In this document: positions 37,237 through 47,475 of the stretch, in pieces
Numbering within the stretch: the stretch's first letter is position 1
Layout: each line of letters begins with the position of its first letter
NCBI RefSeq assembly: GCF_014644455.1
Contig: NZ_BMKS01000010.1
Coordinates: forward strand, 1 to 64,000
DNA from: Caldovatus sediminis
Lineage (GTDB): Bacteria; Pseudomonadota; Alphaproteobacteria; Acetobacterales; Acetobacteraceae
DNA length: 64,000 bases
Direction: 5' to 3'
Notes under the pieces: generated by a model
Told to the model about the DNA's origin: nothing
The model's input: only the letters and a program-made list of their open reading frames with translations
Databases searched by the model: none
Translations under genes and position numbers: made by a program

Positions 37237-37581
37237 TCAGCCGGCCGCCGCGGCCGCCTTCGCCGCCGCGCGCTCCTGCGCCTTCTTCTTCGGCGCGGCG
37301 CTCTTCGGCTGCTCGCGGATCTCCGGCATCGGCGCGAGGCCGGCCTTGCCGAGGAACTTCGCGACGCGCTCCGTCGGCTGCGCGCCCTGGCCCTTCCAGT
37401 GCTGGATGCGCTCGGCGAACAGGCGCACGCGGTCCGGGTGGTCGGAGGGCAGCATCGGGTTGTAGCTGCCGACCTTCTCGACGAAGCGGCCGTCGCGCGG
37501 CGAGCGGCTGTCGGCCACCACGATGTGGTAGTAGGGGCGCTTCTTCGCGCCGGCGCGGGCGAGGCGGATCTTGAGGCCCAT
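37237..37581 (-). CDS. rpsP: 30S ribosomal protein S16
   Basis: 114 residues. S16 hallmarks: [38 protein letters not shown] and, after a short gap, [22 protein letters not shown] (given as landmarks only). The last ~25 residues are a Lys/Ala-rich extension. It lies 41 bp downstream of ffh and 38 bp upstream of rimM, giving ffh-rpsP-rimM-trmD-rplS. Confidence 0.97.
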   Translation of the reverse strand: MGLKIRLARAGAKKRPYYHIVVADSRSPRDGRFVEKVGSYNPMLPSDHPDRVRLFAERIQHWKGQGAQPTERVAKFLGKAGLAPMPEIREQPKSAAPKKKAQERAAAKAAAAAG

Positions 37582-37622
37582 CGGTTCCTTCGGTGCTCCT
37601 GCTTGGTCCCTGTCGGTGGTGG

Positions 37623-39008
<1,386 letters not shown>

Positions 39009-39192
39009 CGGCGGTCCGTGTGCTCCCGTATCGTTGCGGACGCCCCAAAACCGAACGCGCCGCTGCGCGAGCCTTCGCGGAGCGGCGGAGCCCCCACGGG
39101 GGCCGAGGGTTCGGGGGTGGCCCGAGAAGGGGGGGTAGCTACGCCCCGCAGGCCGCCCGGTCAAGCGATCCGCTCCCGATGCCCGCGCCTGC

Positions 39193-39210
39193 GGCGGCCG
39201 TCCGGCCGCC
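39193..39210 (-). terminator. GC-rich hairpin between infC and ffh
   Basis: A perfect 7-bp stem, GGCGGCC (39193-39199) with GGCCGCC (39204-39210), and a four-base loop, about 60-80 bases past the infC stop on the minus strand. It lacks a T-tract. It probably helps separate thrS-infC transcripts from ffh, but termination is not proven. The whole gap 39009-39269 is otherwise non-coding. Confidence 0.35.
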
Positions 39211-39269
39211 ACCGGCGCTGCGGCGCAGGCGCCATGGGACCGGCGTCCCGGGCCGCCCATTGGCCGACG

Positions 39270-39809
39270 CTACTTCGGCGCCAGCACCATGATCATCTGG
39301 CGGTTCTCCATCCGCGGGAACTGCTCGACCTTGATCGCGTCGCCGAGGTCGTTGCGGATGCGCTCCAGCACCTTGGCGCCCAGGTCCTGGTGCGCCATCT
39401 CGCGCCCGCGGAAGCGGAGGGTGACCTTGACCTTGTCGCCTTCCTCGAGGAAGGACCGCATCGCCCGCATCTTCACGCCGTAGTCGTGCTCGTCGATGTT
39501 CGGGCGGACCTTGATCTCCTTGACCTCGACGATCTTCTGCTTCTTGCGCGCCTCGTTGGCCTTCTTCTGCTGTTCGTACTTGTACTTCCCGTAATCGAGG
39601 ATCTTGGCCACCGGCGGCACGGCATTGGGGCTGATCTCGAGCAGGTCGAGGCCGGCGTCGTAGGCGCGCTGCAGCGCCTCTCGGGTGCTCACCACCCCGA
39701 TCATCTGACCGTCCTGGTCGATCAGGCGGACCTGGGGGACGCGGATCTCCTCGTTGACCCGCGGGCCCTCGCGGGTCGGCATCTGGGCGGGCATCGGTGC
39801 TCTGGCTAT
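39270..39809 (-). CDS. infC: Translation initiation factor IF-3, probable ATA start
   Basis: About 179 residues if translation begins at ATA 39809 (complement of 39807-39809), or 174 from ATG 39794. The ATA lies seven bases after AAGGAG (complement of 39817-39822), an ideal ribosome site, whereas the ATG has none. infC of many bacteria uses a non-AUG start that IF-3 itself disfavours, giving autoregulation. The protein shows the IF3 N domain ([43 protein letters not shown]) and C domain ([32 protein letters not shown]). It lies 51 bp downstream of thrS. Confidence 0.94.
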   Translation of the reverse strand: MARAPMPAQMPTREGPRVNEEIRVPQVRLIDQDGQMIGVVSTREALQRAYDAGLDLLEISPNAVPPVAKILDYGKYKYEQQKKANEARKKQKIVEVKEIKVRPNIDEHDYGVKMRAMRSFLEEGDKVKVTLRFRGREMAHQDLGAKVLERIRNDLGDAIKVEQFPRMENRQMIMVLAPK

Positions 39810-39816
39810 GGCTCAG

Positions 39817-39822
39817 CTCCTT
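39817..39822 (-). promoter_or_regulatory. Shine-Dalgarno pointing to the infC ATA start
   Basis: The complement reads AAGGAG, seven bases upstream of ATA 39809 and 22 bases from ATG 39794. This spacing fits ATA and not ATG. Confidence 0.7.
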
Positions 39823-39860
39823 CGGATGTGGAAACGATAACGCATAATATGGACGGCGCG

Positions 39861-41804
39861 TCAGCCCGTCGCAACCTTGAGATCAGGCGGCGCGGCCTCC
39901 GCCGCAAGGCGTGAAACGGCCTCCTGCAGCCCGAGCGTCTCCTGCTCCCGCCCGGGCAGGCGCCGCAGCACCAGGCTGCGCTCCTCCGCCTCGCGCCGGC
40001 CGACGATGGCCAGCACCGGCACCCGCCGGTCGATGTGGTCCACGACCTTGCGGTTGATCTTCTCGTTGCGCAGATCGAGCTCCACCCGCAGCCCGGCCTT
40101 GCGCAGCGCCTCCGCCGCCTCGCGCGCGAAGGACGCGGCATCGTCCACGATGGTCGCCACGGCCGCCTGCACCGGCGCGAGCCAGAGCGGGAAACGTCCG
40201 GCGTGCTGCTCGATCAGGATGCCGAGGAAGCGCTCGAAGCTGCCGAGGATGGCCCGGTGCAGCATGACGGGACGCCTGCGGCTGCCGTCCTCGGCGACGT
40301 ACTCGGCCCCGAGCCGCTCGGGCAGTACGAAGTCCACCTGCAGCGTGCCGCACTGCCATTCCCGCCCGATCGCGTCGCGCAGCACGAATTCGAGCTTCGG
40401 CCCGTAGAAGGCGCCCTCCCCGGGGTTCAGCGCATAGGCGACGCCGGCGATCCGGCAGGCCTCCTTCAGCGCCGCCTCCGCCCGGTCCCAGGTCGCGTCG
40501 TCGCCGGCCCGCACCGGCGGGCGGTCGGAGAACTTCACCGTGAACTCCGGGAAGCCGAGGTCGCGGTAGATCGAGGCGAGGAGGTCCACGAACCGCGCCG
40601 TCTCCTCCGCGATCTGGTGCTCCTCGCAGAAGATGTGCGCGTCGTCCTGGGTGAAGGCGCGCACGCGCATGATCCCGTGCAGCGCGCCGGAGGGCTCGTA
40701 GCGGTGGCAGGAGCCGAACTCCGCCATGCGCAGCGGCAGTTCGCGGTAGGAGCGGACCCCCTGGTTGAAGATCTGCACGTGGCAGGGGCAGTTCATCGGC
40801 TTCAGCGCGAGCACGCGGTCCTTCTCGCCCTCGTCCTCGACGGTGGCGATGAACATGTGCTCGCGGAACTTCTCCCAGTGGCCGGAGGCCTCCCAGAGCC
40901 GGCGGTCGAGGAGCTGCGGCGTGCGCACCTCCTGGTAGCCGGCGGCCTCGAGGCGCCGGCGCATGTAGCCCTCCACCGTGCGGTAGAGCCGCCAGCCCTT
41001 CGGGTGCCAGAAGACGCTGCCGACCGCCTCCTCCTGGAGGTGGAACAGCTCCATCTCCTTGCCGATCCTGCGGTGGTCGCGCCGCTCCGCCTCCTCGAGC
41101 TGGTGGAGATAGGCCTCCAGCTCCTTCTGGTCGCGCCAGGCGGTGCCGTAGATGCGATGGAGCATCGGGTTGCGATGGTCGCCCCGCCAGTAGGCGCCGG
41201 CCACCTTCATCAGCTTGAAGGCGGTGCCGACATCGCCGGTCGTGCGCATGTGCGGGCCGCGGCAGAGGTCGAGCCACTCGCCCTGGCGGTAGATCGAGAT
41301 CACCTCGTCCGGCGGCAGGTCGCGGATGATCTCGGCCTTGTAGCGCTCGCCCTTCGCCTCGAAGAAGCGGATCGCCTCCTCGCGCGGCCATTCCTCGCGC
41401 ACGAAGGGGGCGTTGCGGGCGACGATCTCGCGCATCTTCGCCTCGATCGCCGGGAAGTCGTCCGGGGTGAAGGGCTGGTTGCGGGCGAAGTCGTAGTAGA
41501 AGCCGTTCTCGATCGGCGGGCCGATCGTCACCTGCGTGCCCGGGAACAGCTCTTGCACCGCCTCCGCCAGCACATGGGCGGCGTCGTGGCGGATCAGCTC
41601 CAGCGCCTCGGGGTCCTTGCGGGTGATGAAGCGGACGCTGGCGTCCCGGTCGAGCCTGGTGGCGAGGTCCACGACCTTGCCGTCCACGCTCATGGCGAGC
41701 GCCGCCCTGGCGAGGCCGGGCCCGATCGCGGCGGCGATCTCCGTGCCCGTGACCGGCCCGTCGAAGCGCCGCACGGATCCGTCGGGCAGGGTGATCGCAG
41801 GCAT
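39861..41804 (-). CDS. thrS: Threonine-tRNA ligase
   Basis: 647 residues. TGS domain at the start ([17 protein letters not shown]), editing domain with [11 protein letters not shown] (HxxxH), class II core with [11 protein letters not shown] (zinc Cys), [29 protein letters not shown], and [19 protein letters not shown], and a C-terminal anticodon-binding domain ([21 protein letters not shown]). It charges tRNA-Thr and clears mis-acylated Ser. ATG 41804. The 104-bp leader holds overlapping hairpins (41847-41875), in a position where thrS genes can be autoregulated. Confidence 0.97.
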   Translation of the reverse strand: MPAITLPDGSVRRFDGPVTGTEIAAAIGPGLARAALAMSVDGKVVDLATRLDRDASVRFITRKDPEALELIRHDAAHVLAEAVQELFPGTQVTIGPPIENGFYYDFARNQPFTPDDFPAIEAKMREIVARNAPFVREEWPREEAIRFFEAKGERYKAEIIRDLPPDEVISIYRQGEWLDLCRGPHMRTTGDVGTAFKLMKVAGAYWRGDHRNPMLHRIYGTAWRDQKELEAYLHQLEEAERRDHRRIGKEMELFHLQEEAVGSVFWHPKGWRLYRTVEGYMRRRLEAAGYQEVRTPQLLDRRLWEASGHWEKFREHMFIATVEDEGEKDRVLALKPMNCPCHVQIFNQGVRSYRELPLRMAEFGSCHRYEPSGALHGIMRVRAFTQDDAHIFCEEHQIAEETARFVDLLASIYRDLGFPEFTVKFSDRPPVRAGDDATWDRAEAALKEACRIAGVAYALNPGEGAFYGPKLEFVLRDAIGREWQCGTLQVDFVLPERLGAEYVAEDGSRRRPVMLHRAILGSFERFLGILIEQHAGRFPLWLAPVQAAVATIVDDAASFAREAAEALRKAGLRVELDLRNEKINRKVVDHIDRRVPVLAIVGRREAEERSLVLRRLPGREQETLGLQEAVSRLAAEAAPPDLKVATG

Positions 41805-41846
41805 GGGGCCGGATGTCCTTCCTGTCTTCGCTGCTGCGCGCGGGAA

Positions 41847-41875
41847 CTCCGCCCCGGGCGGAGAGAACGGGGCGG
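41847..41875 (-). promoter_or_regulatory. Two mutually exclusive hairpins in the thrS leader
   Basis: Hairpin A pairs 41847-41853 with 41857-41863 (7 bp, three-base loop). Hairpin B pairs 41849-41855 with 41869-41875 (7 bp). They share bases 41849-41853, so only one can form. They lie about 45-70 bases upstream of the thrS ATG on the transcribed strand. Regulatory use is speculative at this GC content. Confidence 0.35.
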
Positions 41876-41908
41876 GGGGCCGGACCATGGGGACCGCGCT
41901 CCCGGCGG

Positions 41909-42910
41909 TCAAGGCGCCGCAGCCGTGGCGCCGCGGTCCCGCCCGCCCGGCGCGCCTGCGGTCAACCCCGCCAGCGCCGCCACGACCTGCCGGGGCTCCA
42001 GCGCCGCCAGCGGCGCTTGGCGCAGCACCGCCACCGCCGGGCCGCGCGGGGCGCAGAGCGCGGGATCGCTGTCCTCGCCGAACAGCGCCAGGGTCGGGCA
42101 GCCGCAGGTCGCGATCAGGTGGATCGGCCCGGTGTCGTTGCCCACCGCCAGCGCCGCCCGCCGGGCCAACGCGCCGAGATCGGCGAAGCCGGTCCGTCCG
42201 GTCAGGTCCACCGTTCCCGGCGCGCGCGCCAGGATCGTCGCCGCGAGCGGCGCCTCGGCCGCCCCGCCGACGACGACGCAACGCAGGTCCCCCAGCATCG
42301 CCGCGAGCTCGCCATAGCGCTCGGCCGGCCAGCGCTTGGCCGGGCGACCCGGCGACGCGCCGGGAACCAGCAGCGCGAAGCGCGCGGGCAGCTCGAACCG
42401 CGCGAGGTCGCCGTCCAGCCAGGACAGGTCGGGCGGGGGGAACTCGGTGATCCCGGCCATCTCGAGCTGCTCGCGCTGGCGCTCGACCGTGTGCATCTCG
42501 TCGCGCCGCGGGTTGGCGTGCGGATGCGAGCAGCCCCGCGCGATTCCGGACCAGCCTGCCGCCCGCCCCACGAACCGGCGGTAGCGCGAGGAGCGCCCCG
42601 AGGTCTGGAGATCGTAGACGAAGTCGAACCGCGCCGCGCGCAGCCGCCGCGCCAGCCGCCACAGGCCGGCGAGGTCGGTCCAGGCCGGGCGGCCGTCGCT
42701 CCAGACCTCGTCGAACCAGGGACTGCGCCGCGCCAGCTCGGCGTAGGGGTGCGTGGTCAGCAGCGTGATGCGCGCGGCCGGGTGACGGGCGCGGATCGCC
42801 GCGAAGGAACCGAAGGCGAGGGCGAAATCGCCCAGCGCGGCGAGCTTGATGACGAGGATCCGCCCAGCCTCGGCGGACGGCGCCGGCGGCGGGCTCGCGG
42901 CCGGATTCAC
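41909..42910 (-). CDS. Family 9 glycosyltransferase (heptosyltransferase-like)
   Basis: 333 residues from GTG 42910, which overlaps the upstream TGA as GTGA. GT9 features: [28 protein letters not shown] near the N-terminus, [36 protein letters not shown], and [29 protein letters not shown]. These ADP- or GDP-heptose-type transferases build LPS core on the cytoplasmic side. The donor is not determined; the GDP-heptose cassette 22 kb away is a candidate source. Translationally coupled to the adjacent GT4 enzyme. Confidence 0.92.
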   Translation of the reverse strand: MNPAASPPPAPSAEAGRILVIKLAALGDFALAFGSFAAIRARHPAARITLLTTHPYAELARRSPWFDEVWSDGRPAWTDLAGLWRLARRLRAARFDFVYDLQTSGRSSRYRRFVGRAAGWSGIARGCSHPHANPRRDEMHTVERQREQLEMAGITEFPPPDLSWLDGDLARFELPARFALLVPGASPGRPAKRWPAERYGELAAMLGDLRCVVVGGAAEAPLAATILARAPGTVDLTGRTGFADLGALARRAALAVGNDTGPIHLIATCGCPTLALFGEDSDPALCAPRGPAVAVLRQAPLAALEPRQVVAALAGLTAGAPGGRDRGATAAAP

Positions 42911-44052
42911 AGCAGTTCCCTGTAGACGGCGAGGGTGGCGCGCTGCATCGCCTCGGTGGTGTAGCCGCCCTCCACCACCGCCCGGCGCGCCCGCGCCCCC
43001 ATCGCCGCGCGCGCCTCCGCCGGCAGGGCGAGAGCGCCGGCCAGCGCCGCGGCCAGCGCCGCCGCATCGCCGGGCGGGACGCGCCAGCCCGTCTCGCCCT
43101 CGGCCACCGTCTCGCGCGCCGCGCCATGGTCGGCGGCGATCACCGGCCGGCCCATGGCCTGGGCCTCGATCACGGTGCGGCCGAAGGCCTCGGGGTCAGT
43201 CGAGGCGTTGACCGCCACGTCGCAGAGGAGCAGCGCCGCCGCCATGTCGTCGCACGGCCCGACGAGCCGCACGCGGCCGGCGAGGCCGCGCGCCGCGATC
43301 AGCGCCTCGAGCTCGGCCCGGAAGCCGGCCCGGCCCTCGGACCCGCCGACGAGCAGGGCGATGGCCTCGCCGCGCAGCCGCGCCATCGCCTCGACCAGCA
43401 CCGCCTGGCCCTTCCAGCGGGTGATCCGGCCGGGGAGCATGATCACGGGCGGCCGCGGATCCGGCAGGCCCCAGGCGGCGCGCAGCGCGGCGAGGCGCCG
43501 CGGCGCCACCGCCGAGGGATCGAACACCCGCAGGTCCACGCCGCGCGGGATCAGCCGCACCCTGCCCGGGTCGGTGCGGTGGCGCTCGGCGATCAGCCCG
43601 GCGATGAAGCGGCTGATCGCGATCACCCGCTCGCCCCGCGCCATGACCGAGTTGTAGAGGCGCTTGCCCGGGACGCCCTCGTTGTAGCTGCCGTGGTAGG
43701 TGGTGACGAAGCGCGCGCCCGTCCGCCGCGCGGCGAGCAGCGCCGACCAGGCGGGTGCGCGCGAGCGGGCATGGATCACCGCCACCCCCTCCCGCCGCAC
43801 CAGCGCCGCGAGGGCGCCCGCGTTGCGCCAGAGCGCGGCCGGGGTGCGGCGGTCGAGCGGGAGGGCGACATGGCGGGCTCCCAGCCGCTCCAGCGCCTCG
43901 ACCATGGGCCCGCCGGCGGAGGCGACAAGGGCGCGGAACCCGGCGCCCACCAGCGCCTCGGCGATCTCCAGCGTGCCGCGCTCGACCCCCCCGGAGACCA
44001 GGGCAGGCAGAACCTGCAGCACGGCGGGGGCAGGCGCGCGATCGGGGGACAC
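42907..44052 (-). CDS. GT4 family glycosyltransferase
   Basis: About 381 residues from GTG 44052; an upstream in-frame TTG at 44139 would add 29 low-complexity residues. N-terminal domain: [40 protein letters not shown]-terminal donor domain: [52 protein letters not shown] with the E-x7-E motif of retaining GT4 enzymes. Likely an LPS/core sugar transferase acting with the GT9 enzyme it overlaps. It is divergent from the small membrane protein at 44183. Confidence 0.92.
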   Translation of the reverse strand: MSPDRAPAPAVLQVLPALVSGGVERGTLEIAEALVGAGFRALVASAGGPMVEALERLGARHVALPLDRRTPAALWRNAGALAALVRREGVAVIHARSRAPAWSALLAARRTGARFVTTYHGSYNEGVPGKRLYNSVMARGERVIAISRFIAGLIAERHRTDPGRVRLIPRGVDLRVFDPSAVAPRRLAALRAAWGLPDPRPPVIMLPGRITRWKGQAVLVEAMARLRGEAIALLVGGSEGRAGFRAELEALIAARGLAGRVRLVGPCDDMAAALLLCDVAVNASTDPEAFGRTVIEAQAMGRPVIAADHGAARETVAEGETGWRVPPGDAAALAAALAGALALPAEARAAMGARARRAVVEGGYTTEAMQRATLAVYRELL

Positions 44053-44182
44053 CGGCGCGGTGGTTAGCCTCGGTGGCAGGGTCCGGTCCAGGGGGCCGGG
44101 TTGCGCCGAGGTTGCCGAGGCCCCCCGCAACCCCGTCAACGGTTGAATGGAATCGCGGCCCGAACCGCACTATCCTTCGGGC

Positions 44183-44515
44183 ATGCAACCCTTCCTCCTC
44201 TCGGTGGTGCTGCTTTCGGGTGCCGCCTTCATCCACACGCGCTCGGCCGTGCCGGAGATGCGGCCGGCGAACGCGACGGCGGACAGGGTCTGGAAGCTCC
44301 TGGGCAGGGCGGCGTTCCTGGCCTGGCTCGGCATGCTGGTCTGGGGGGTCGTGCATCTCGGAATCCTGCCGACGCTCGTTGCCCTGCTGGCGTCGCTCGC
44401 GGTCAACGCGCTGATCGCCCAGCGCGGACCGAGGCCGGCCTGGCCGGGGCTCTCGATGTTCTTCGCCGTGACCGGCCTCGGCCTCGCCGCGGCCACGGTA
44501 CTCGGGCGGATCTGA
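44183..44515 (+). CDS. Small membrane protein, unrecognised
   Basis: 110 residues from ATG 44183; an earlier ATG at 44147 adds 12 polar residues. Three hydrophobic helices are apparent: residues ~2-17, ~42-60 and ~62-75, with a fourth weaker one near the C-terminus (LSMFFAVTGLGLAAATVLG). Between the first two is a conserved-looking polar loop (TRSAVPEMRPANATADRVWKL). No family could be named. Convergent with bfr. Confidence 0.65.
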   Translation: MQPFLLSVVLLSGAAFIHTRSAVPEMRPANATADRVWKLLGRAAFLAWLGMLVWGVVHLGILPTLVALLASLAVNALIAQRGPRPAWPGLSMFFAVTGLGLAAATVLGRI

Positions 44516-44585
44516 ACCGCGCGCGCCGCCGCGCCGCCATGCCGGGCGCGAAGCGCCAGGGCAGGCGGCGCCGCCCGGCGGAGGG

Positions 44586-45083
44586 TCAGCCCTTGCCCGG
44601 CTCCTGCTCGGGCGCCGGCGCGGCGTTGAGCTGGATGTAGCGCTCGATGCCGATCTGCCGGATCAGGTCGAACTGGCGGTCGAGGAAGTCCACGTGCTCC
44701 TCCTCGCTCTCCAGGATGCGGCGGAGCAGGTCGCGCGAGACGTAGTCGCGCACCGTTTCGCAATGCGCGATGCCCTCGCGCAGGTCGGCCATGGCCTTCT
44801 GCTCGAGGGCGAGGTCGGCGCGCAGGATCTCCTCCACCGTCTGCCCGACCGCAATGTTGTTGAGCCGCTGCACGTTGGGCAGCCCGCCGAGGAACAGGAT
44901 GCGCTGGATCAGCCAGTCGGCGTGGCGCATCTCGCCGAGCGATTCCCCGTACTCGAACGCGCCGAGCCGGGTGACGCCCCAGTGCTGCAGCGTGCGCGCG
45001 TGCAGGAAGTACTGGTTGATCGCCGTCAGCTCGTTGGTGAGCTGGGTGTTGAGGTGGTCGATGACCTTCGGGTCGCCCTTCAC
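44586..45083 (-). CDS. bfr: Bacterioferritin
   Basis: 165 residues from GTG 45083, with AAGGGAG about nine bases upstream. Ferroxidase ligands: E18 in NELTAINQYFLHAR, E51 and H54 in GEMRHADWL, E94-type in LREGIAHCE and ESEEEHVDFLD. The heme-ligand Met is present (GEMRHAD). It forms a 24-subunit shell storing ferric iron in the cytoplasm. It lies 55 bp downstream of bfd, its ferredoxin partner, on the same strand. Confidence 0.95.
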   Translation of the reverse strand: MKGDPKVIDHLNTQLTNELTAINQYFLHARTLQHWGVTRLGAFEYGESLGEMRHADWLIQRILFLGGLPNVQRLNNIAVGQTVEEILRADLALEQKAMADLREGIAHCETVRDYVSRDLLRRILESEEEHVDFLDRQFDLIRQIGIERYIQLNAAPAPEQEPGKG

Positions 45084-45138
45084 CGCGCCGATCTCCCTTC
45101 GCAGCGCCGCGACTCCAGCGCGCCACGCGCACAGGCGC

Positions 45139-45360
45139 TCAGGCCACGGCCGGACACGCTTTCGCGAACCAGACGCCGCCGAGCGGCCCCGGCCGCCGTG
45201 CCGCCGCCGCGCGGATCGCGGCGAGGATGGTCCGCGTGCAGCCGCCGCACTGGGCGCGTCCGCCGCAGGCGGCATAGACCGCCTTCGGCCGGTCGGCGCC
45301 CGCCGCGATCGCCGCGGCGATCTGCCGGTCCGTCAGGCCGTTGCACAGGCAGATGTACAT
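45139..45360 (-). CDS. bfd: Bacterioferritin-associated ferredoxin
   Basis: 73 residues with the Bfd [2Fe-2S] pattern: C4 and C6 in MYICLCNGLTDRQI, C38 and C41 in AQCGGCTRTI. Bfd donates electrons to bacterioferritin heme to release iron. It begins 33 bp downstream of the iron-binding protein gene and precedes bfr, so all three are probably on one transcript below the palindromic operators. Confidence 0.94.
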   Translation of the reverse strand: MYICLCNGLTDRQIAAAIAAGADRPKAVYAACGGRAQCGGCTRTILAAIRAAAARRPGPLGGVWFAKACPAVA

Positions 45361-45393
45361 CCCGCGCGGCGCCCCTGCCCCTGCCTCGGCGCC

Positions 45394-46461
45394 TCAGCGC
45401 CAGCCCGCGCGCTGCAGGATCTGCAGCGCCTCCGCGGCGCGCGCTGCGCCGCCCGTCGTGTCGATCGGCTCGGCGCGGAAGGCGCCCATCGCGGCCAGCG
45501 CCGGATGCAGCGGCGCGTCTGCCACCGCGGGGTATTCCATGTTGCCGAGCGCGAACAGCTCCTGCGCCTTCGCGTCGGTGAGGTACTCGAGGAAGCGCAC
45601 CGCCGCCTCCCGGTGCGGCGCGGTGCGCACCAGCGCGGCGCCGGAGATGTTCACGTGCGTCCCGCGGTCGCCCGGCGCCTGGTTGGGGAAGATCACGCCG
45701 ATGCGGCGGAACAGCGCCTGGTCCTCGGGCTTCTCCGACCGGCCGTAATGGCCGAGGTAGTAGGTGTTGGCGATGGCGAGGCGGCATTGTCCCGCGGGGA
45801 TGGCGCGGAACTGGTCGCGGTCGCCGCCCTGAGGCGGGCGCGCCATGTTGGCGACGAGGCCGCGCACCCACTCCTCCGTCCGCTCCGGCCCGTTCGCCGC
45901 CAGCACCGAGGCGACGAGGCCGACATTGTAGGGATGGCTGCCGGAGCGGGCGCAGACCTGCCCGCGGAAGCGCGGGTCGGCGAGGTCCTCGTAGCGCGAC
46001 AGGCCTTCCGGTGCGCCCCGCTCGCGGTCGTACATGATCACGCGGGCCCGCTGGGAGACGGCGAACCAGTGCCCGTCCGGGTCGCGCAGCCCCGCCGGCA
46101 CGCGCTGCGCGATCAGGGCGGAGCCGTGCGGGGCGGTGAGGCCGGCCTCCTTGGCGCGGGCGAGGCGGGCCGCGTCCACGGTGATCAGCACGTCGGCCGG
46201 GCTGTTGCGGCCCTCCGACTGGATGCGGGCGATGAGCTGATCGGCGTTGCCCTCGATCAGCCGGACGCGGATGCCGGTTTCCCGGGTGAAGGCGTCATAG
46301 AGCTGGCGGTCGGTGTCGTAGTGGCGGGCCGAGTAGATGGCGACCTCGCCGCCGTCGCTGCCGTTCCCCTGCTGGGCGCCGCCCCACGTGACCGCCGGCA
46401 GGAGCGCCGCCGCGGCGCCGAATGCCGAGAGGAAGGTCAGACGACGTCGGCTGGGTCGCAT
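45394..46461 (-). CDS. Ferric-iron ABC transporter substrate-binding protein (FbpA/FutA type)
   Basis: 355 residues from ATG 46461. A signal peptide (RRRLTFLSAFGAAAALLPAVTWGGAQQ) precedes a type II periplasmic binding fold: EVAIYSARHYDTDRQLYDAFTRETGIRV, GRNSPADVLITVDAARL, LADPRFRGQVCARSGSHPYN, IANTYYLGHYGRS (the Tyr pair that binds Fe3+), and GTHVNISGAALVR. It captures ferric iron in the periplasm. No permease or ATPase genes are adjacent. Two copies of the same palindrome lie 14 and 44 bases upstream, as expected for iron-responsive control. Confidence 0.93.
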   Translation of the reverse strand: MRPSRRRLTFLSAFGAAAALLPAVTWGGAQQGNGSDGGEVAIYSARHYDTDRQLYDAFTRETGIRVRLIEGNADQLIARIQSEGRNSPADVLITVDAARLARAKEAGLTAPHGSALIAQRVPAGLRDPDGHWFAVSQRARVIMYDRERGAPEGLSRYEDLADPRFRGQVCARSGSHPYNVGLVASVLAANGPERTEEWVRGLVANMARPPQGGDRDQFRAIPAGQCRLAIANTYYLGHYGRSEKPEDQALFRRIGVIFPNQAPGDRGTHVNISGAALVRTAPHREAAVRFLEYLTDAKAQELFALGNMEYPAVADAPLHPALAAMGAFRAEPIDTTGGAARAAEALQILQRAGWR

Positions 46462-46474
46462 GGAGGCCCCCGTG

Positions 46475-46491
46475 TTGCGAATGGTTCGCAA
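46475..46491. promoter_or_regulatory. Palindromic operator 1 upstream of the iron-binding protein gene
   Basis: TTGCGA-ATGGT-TCGCAA: perfect six-base inverted arms around five bases, 14 bases before the ATG. Written as 7-1-7 it resembles a GC-rich Fur box. It is one of two copies with identical arms spaced 30 bases apart. Confidence 0.75.
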
Positions 46492-46504
46492 CTCTCTATC
46501 GAAA

Positions 46505-46521
46505 TTGCGAGTGAATCGCAA
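46505..46521. promoter_or_regulatory. Palindromic operator 2 upstream of the iron-binding protein gene
   Basis: TTGCGA-GTGAA-TCGCAA: same arms as operator 1 with a different five-base spacer. Centre-to-centre distance is 30 bases, about three helical turns, so both face the same side of the DNA. Confidence 0.75.
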
Positions 46522-46630
46522 GTCCATCGGACGCGACCCCGCCGCGCGCGGCACGCGGGGCTCCGCCGGAAGCCCGCCGCGCCCGCCCGGCAGCGGCGGC
46601 CCAATCCGGTCGCCGCCTGCCCCGGCGCCG

Positions 46631-47416
46631 TCAGCCCTCCAGCCCGCGCAGGAACTTCGCCCGCGCCGTCGCCCCCGCCATCAGGAAGGAATGGTCGTTG
46701 CCCGAGAGGAGGAACCGCGCGCCGAGCCCGATATACGCCTTCGCCGTCGTCTCGTCGTACACGCCGCCCATGCCGAGCGTCTTGCCCTGCCTCGCGCAGG
46801 CCGCGGCCACGCGCTCATAGGCGCGGCGCACCTCCGGGTGCGCGATCTGGCCGGAGATGCCCATCGTCGCGGTGAGGTCGGAGGTGCCGATCAGCAGCAC
46901 GTCCACTCCCGGCACGGCGGCGATCGCCTCCGCGTTCTCCACCGCCTGCGGCGTCTCGATCATCACCGCGACCAGCACCGCCTCGTTCAGCTCCCGCTGC
47001 GCCTCGGCGTTGCCCGGCGCGAGGTAGCCGTACTGCGCCGGCGCCCCGCCCCAGGAGCGGTGGCCGACCGGCGGGTAGCGGTAGGCGTCGGCGACCGCCT
47101 TCGCCTCCGCCGCCGTGTCCACATGCGGCACGACGACGCCCATCGCCCCGTTGTCGAGGCAGCGCGTGCCCTCGAACAGCGCGTCCTTGCAGACGCGCAC
47201 GATCGGCGTCACGCCCTGGCCGAGCGCGGCGATCGCGATGCGCGTGGCGTCGTCCACGCTCATCGCGCCGTGCTCCATGTCGATGAACAGCCAGTCGTAG
47301 CCGGCGGCGGCGGCGATCATGCCGGTGGCGGGGCCGCGCAGGTGGTTCACCCCGAAGCCGAGGGCGAGCCTCCCCTCGGCGAGCTTCTGCTTGGCGCGGT
47401 TGGGGACGAGCGGCAT
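46631..47416 (-). CDS. HpcH/HpaI family aldolase
   Basis: 261 residues from ATG 47416 with GGAGGAGG just upstream. TIM-barrel class II pyruvate aldolase features: DWLFIDMEHGAMS, PIVRVC, GAMGVVVPHVDTAAEAKAVADA, VAVMIETPQAVENAEAIA (metal Glu), and VLLIGTSDLTATMG (metal Asp). These enzymes cleave or form 4-hydroxy-2-oxo acids; the aldehyde partner is unknown. It is upstream of, and on the same strand as, the iron group but separated by the operator region. Confidence 0.92.
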   Translation of the reverse strand: MPLVPNRAKQKLAEGRLALGFGVNHLRGPATGMIAAAAGYDWLFIDMEHGAMSVDDATRIAIAALGQGVTPIVRVCKDALFEGTRCLDNGAMGVVVPHVDTAAEAKAVADAYRYPPVGHRSWGGAPAQYGYLAPGNAEAQRELNEAVLVAVMIETPQAVENAEAIAAVPGVDVLLIGTSDLTATMGISGQIAHPEVRRAYERVAAACARQGKTLGMGGVYDETTAKAYIGLGARFLLSGNDHSFLMAGATARAKFLRGLEG

Positions 47417-47475
47417 GGCGGGCGCCTCCTCCGGTATGGCAGGACGCACCAGCGCACCATGCGCGCCGCCGGGGG

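Noticed and set aside
39020-39292. Short plus-strand frame in the ffh-infC gap
   Set aside because: It overlaps the non-coding control region and the infC 3' end, is Pro/Arg rich and has no homology I can see.
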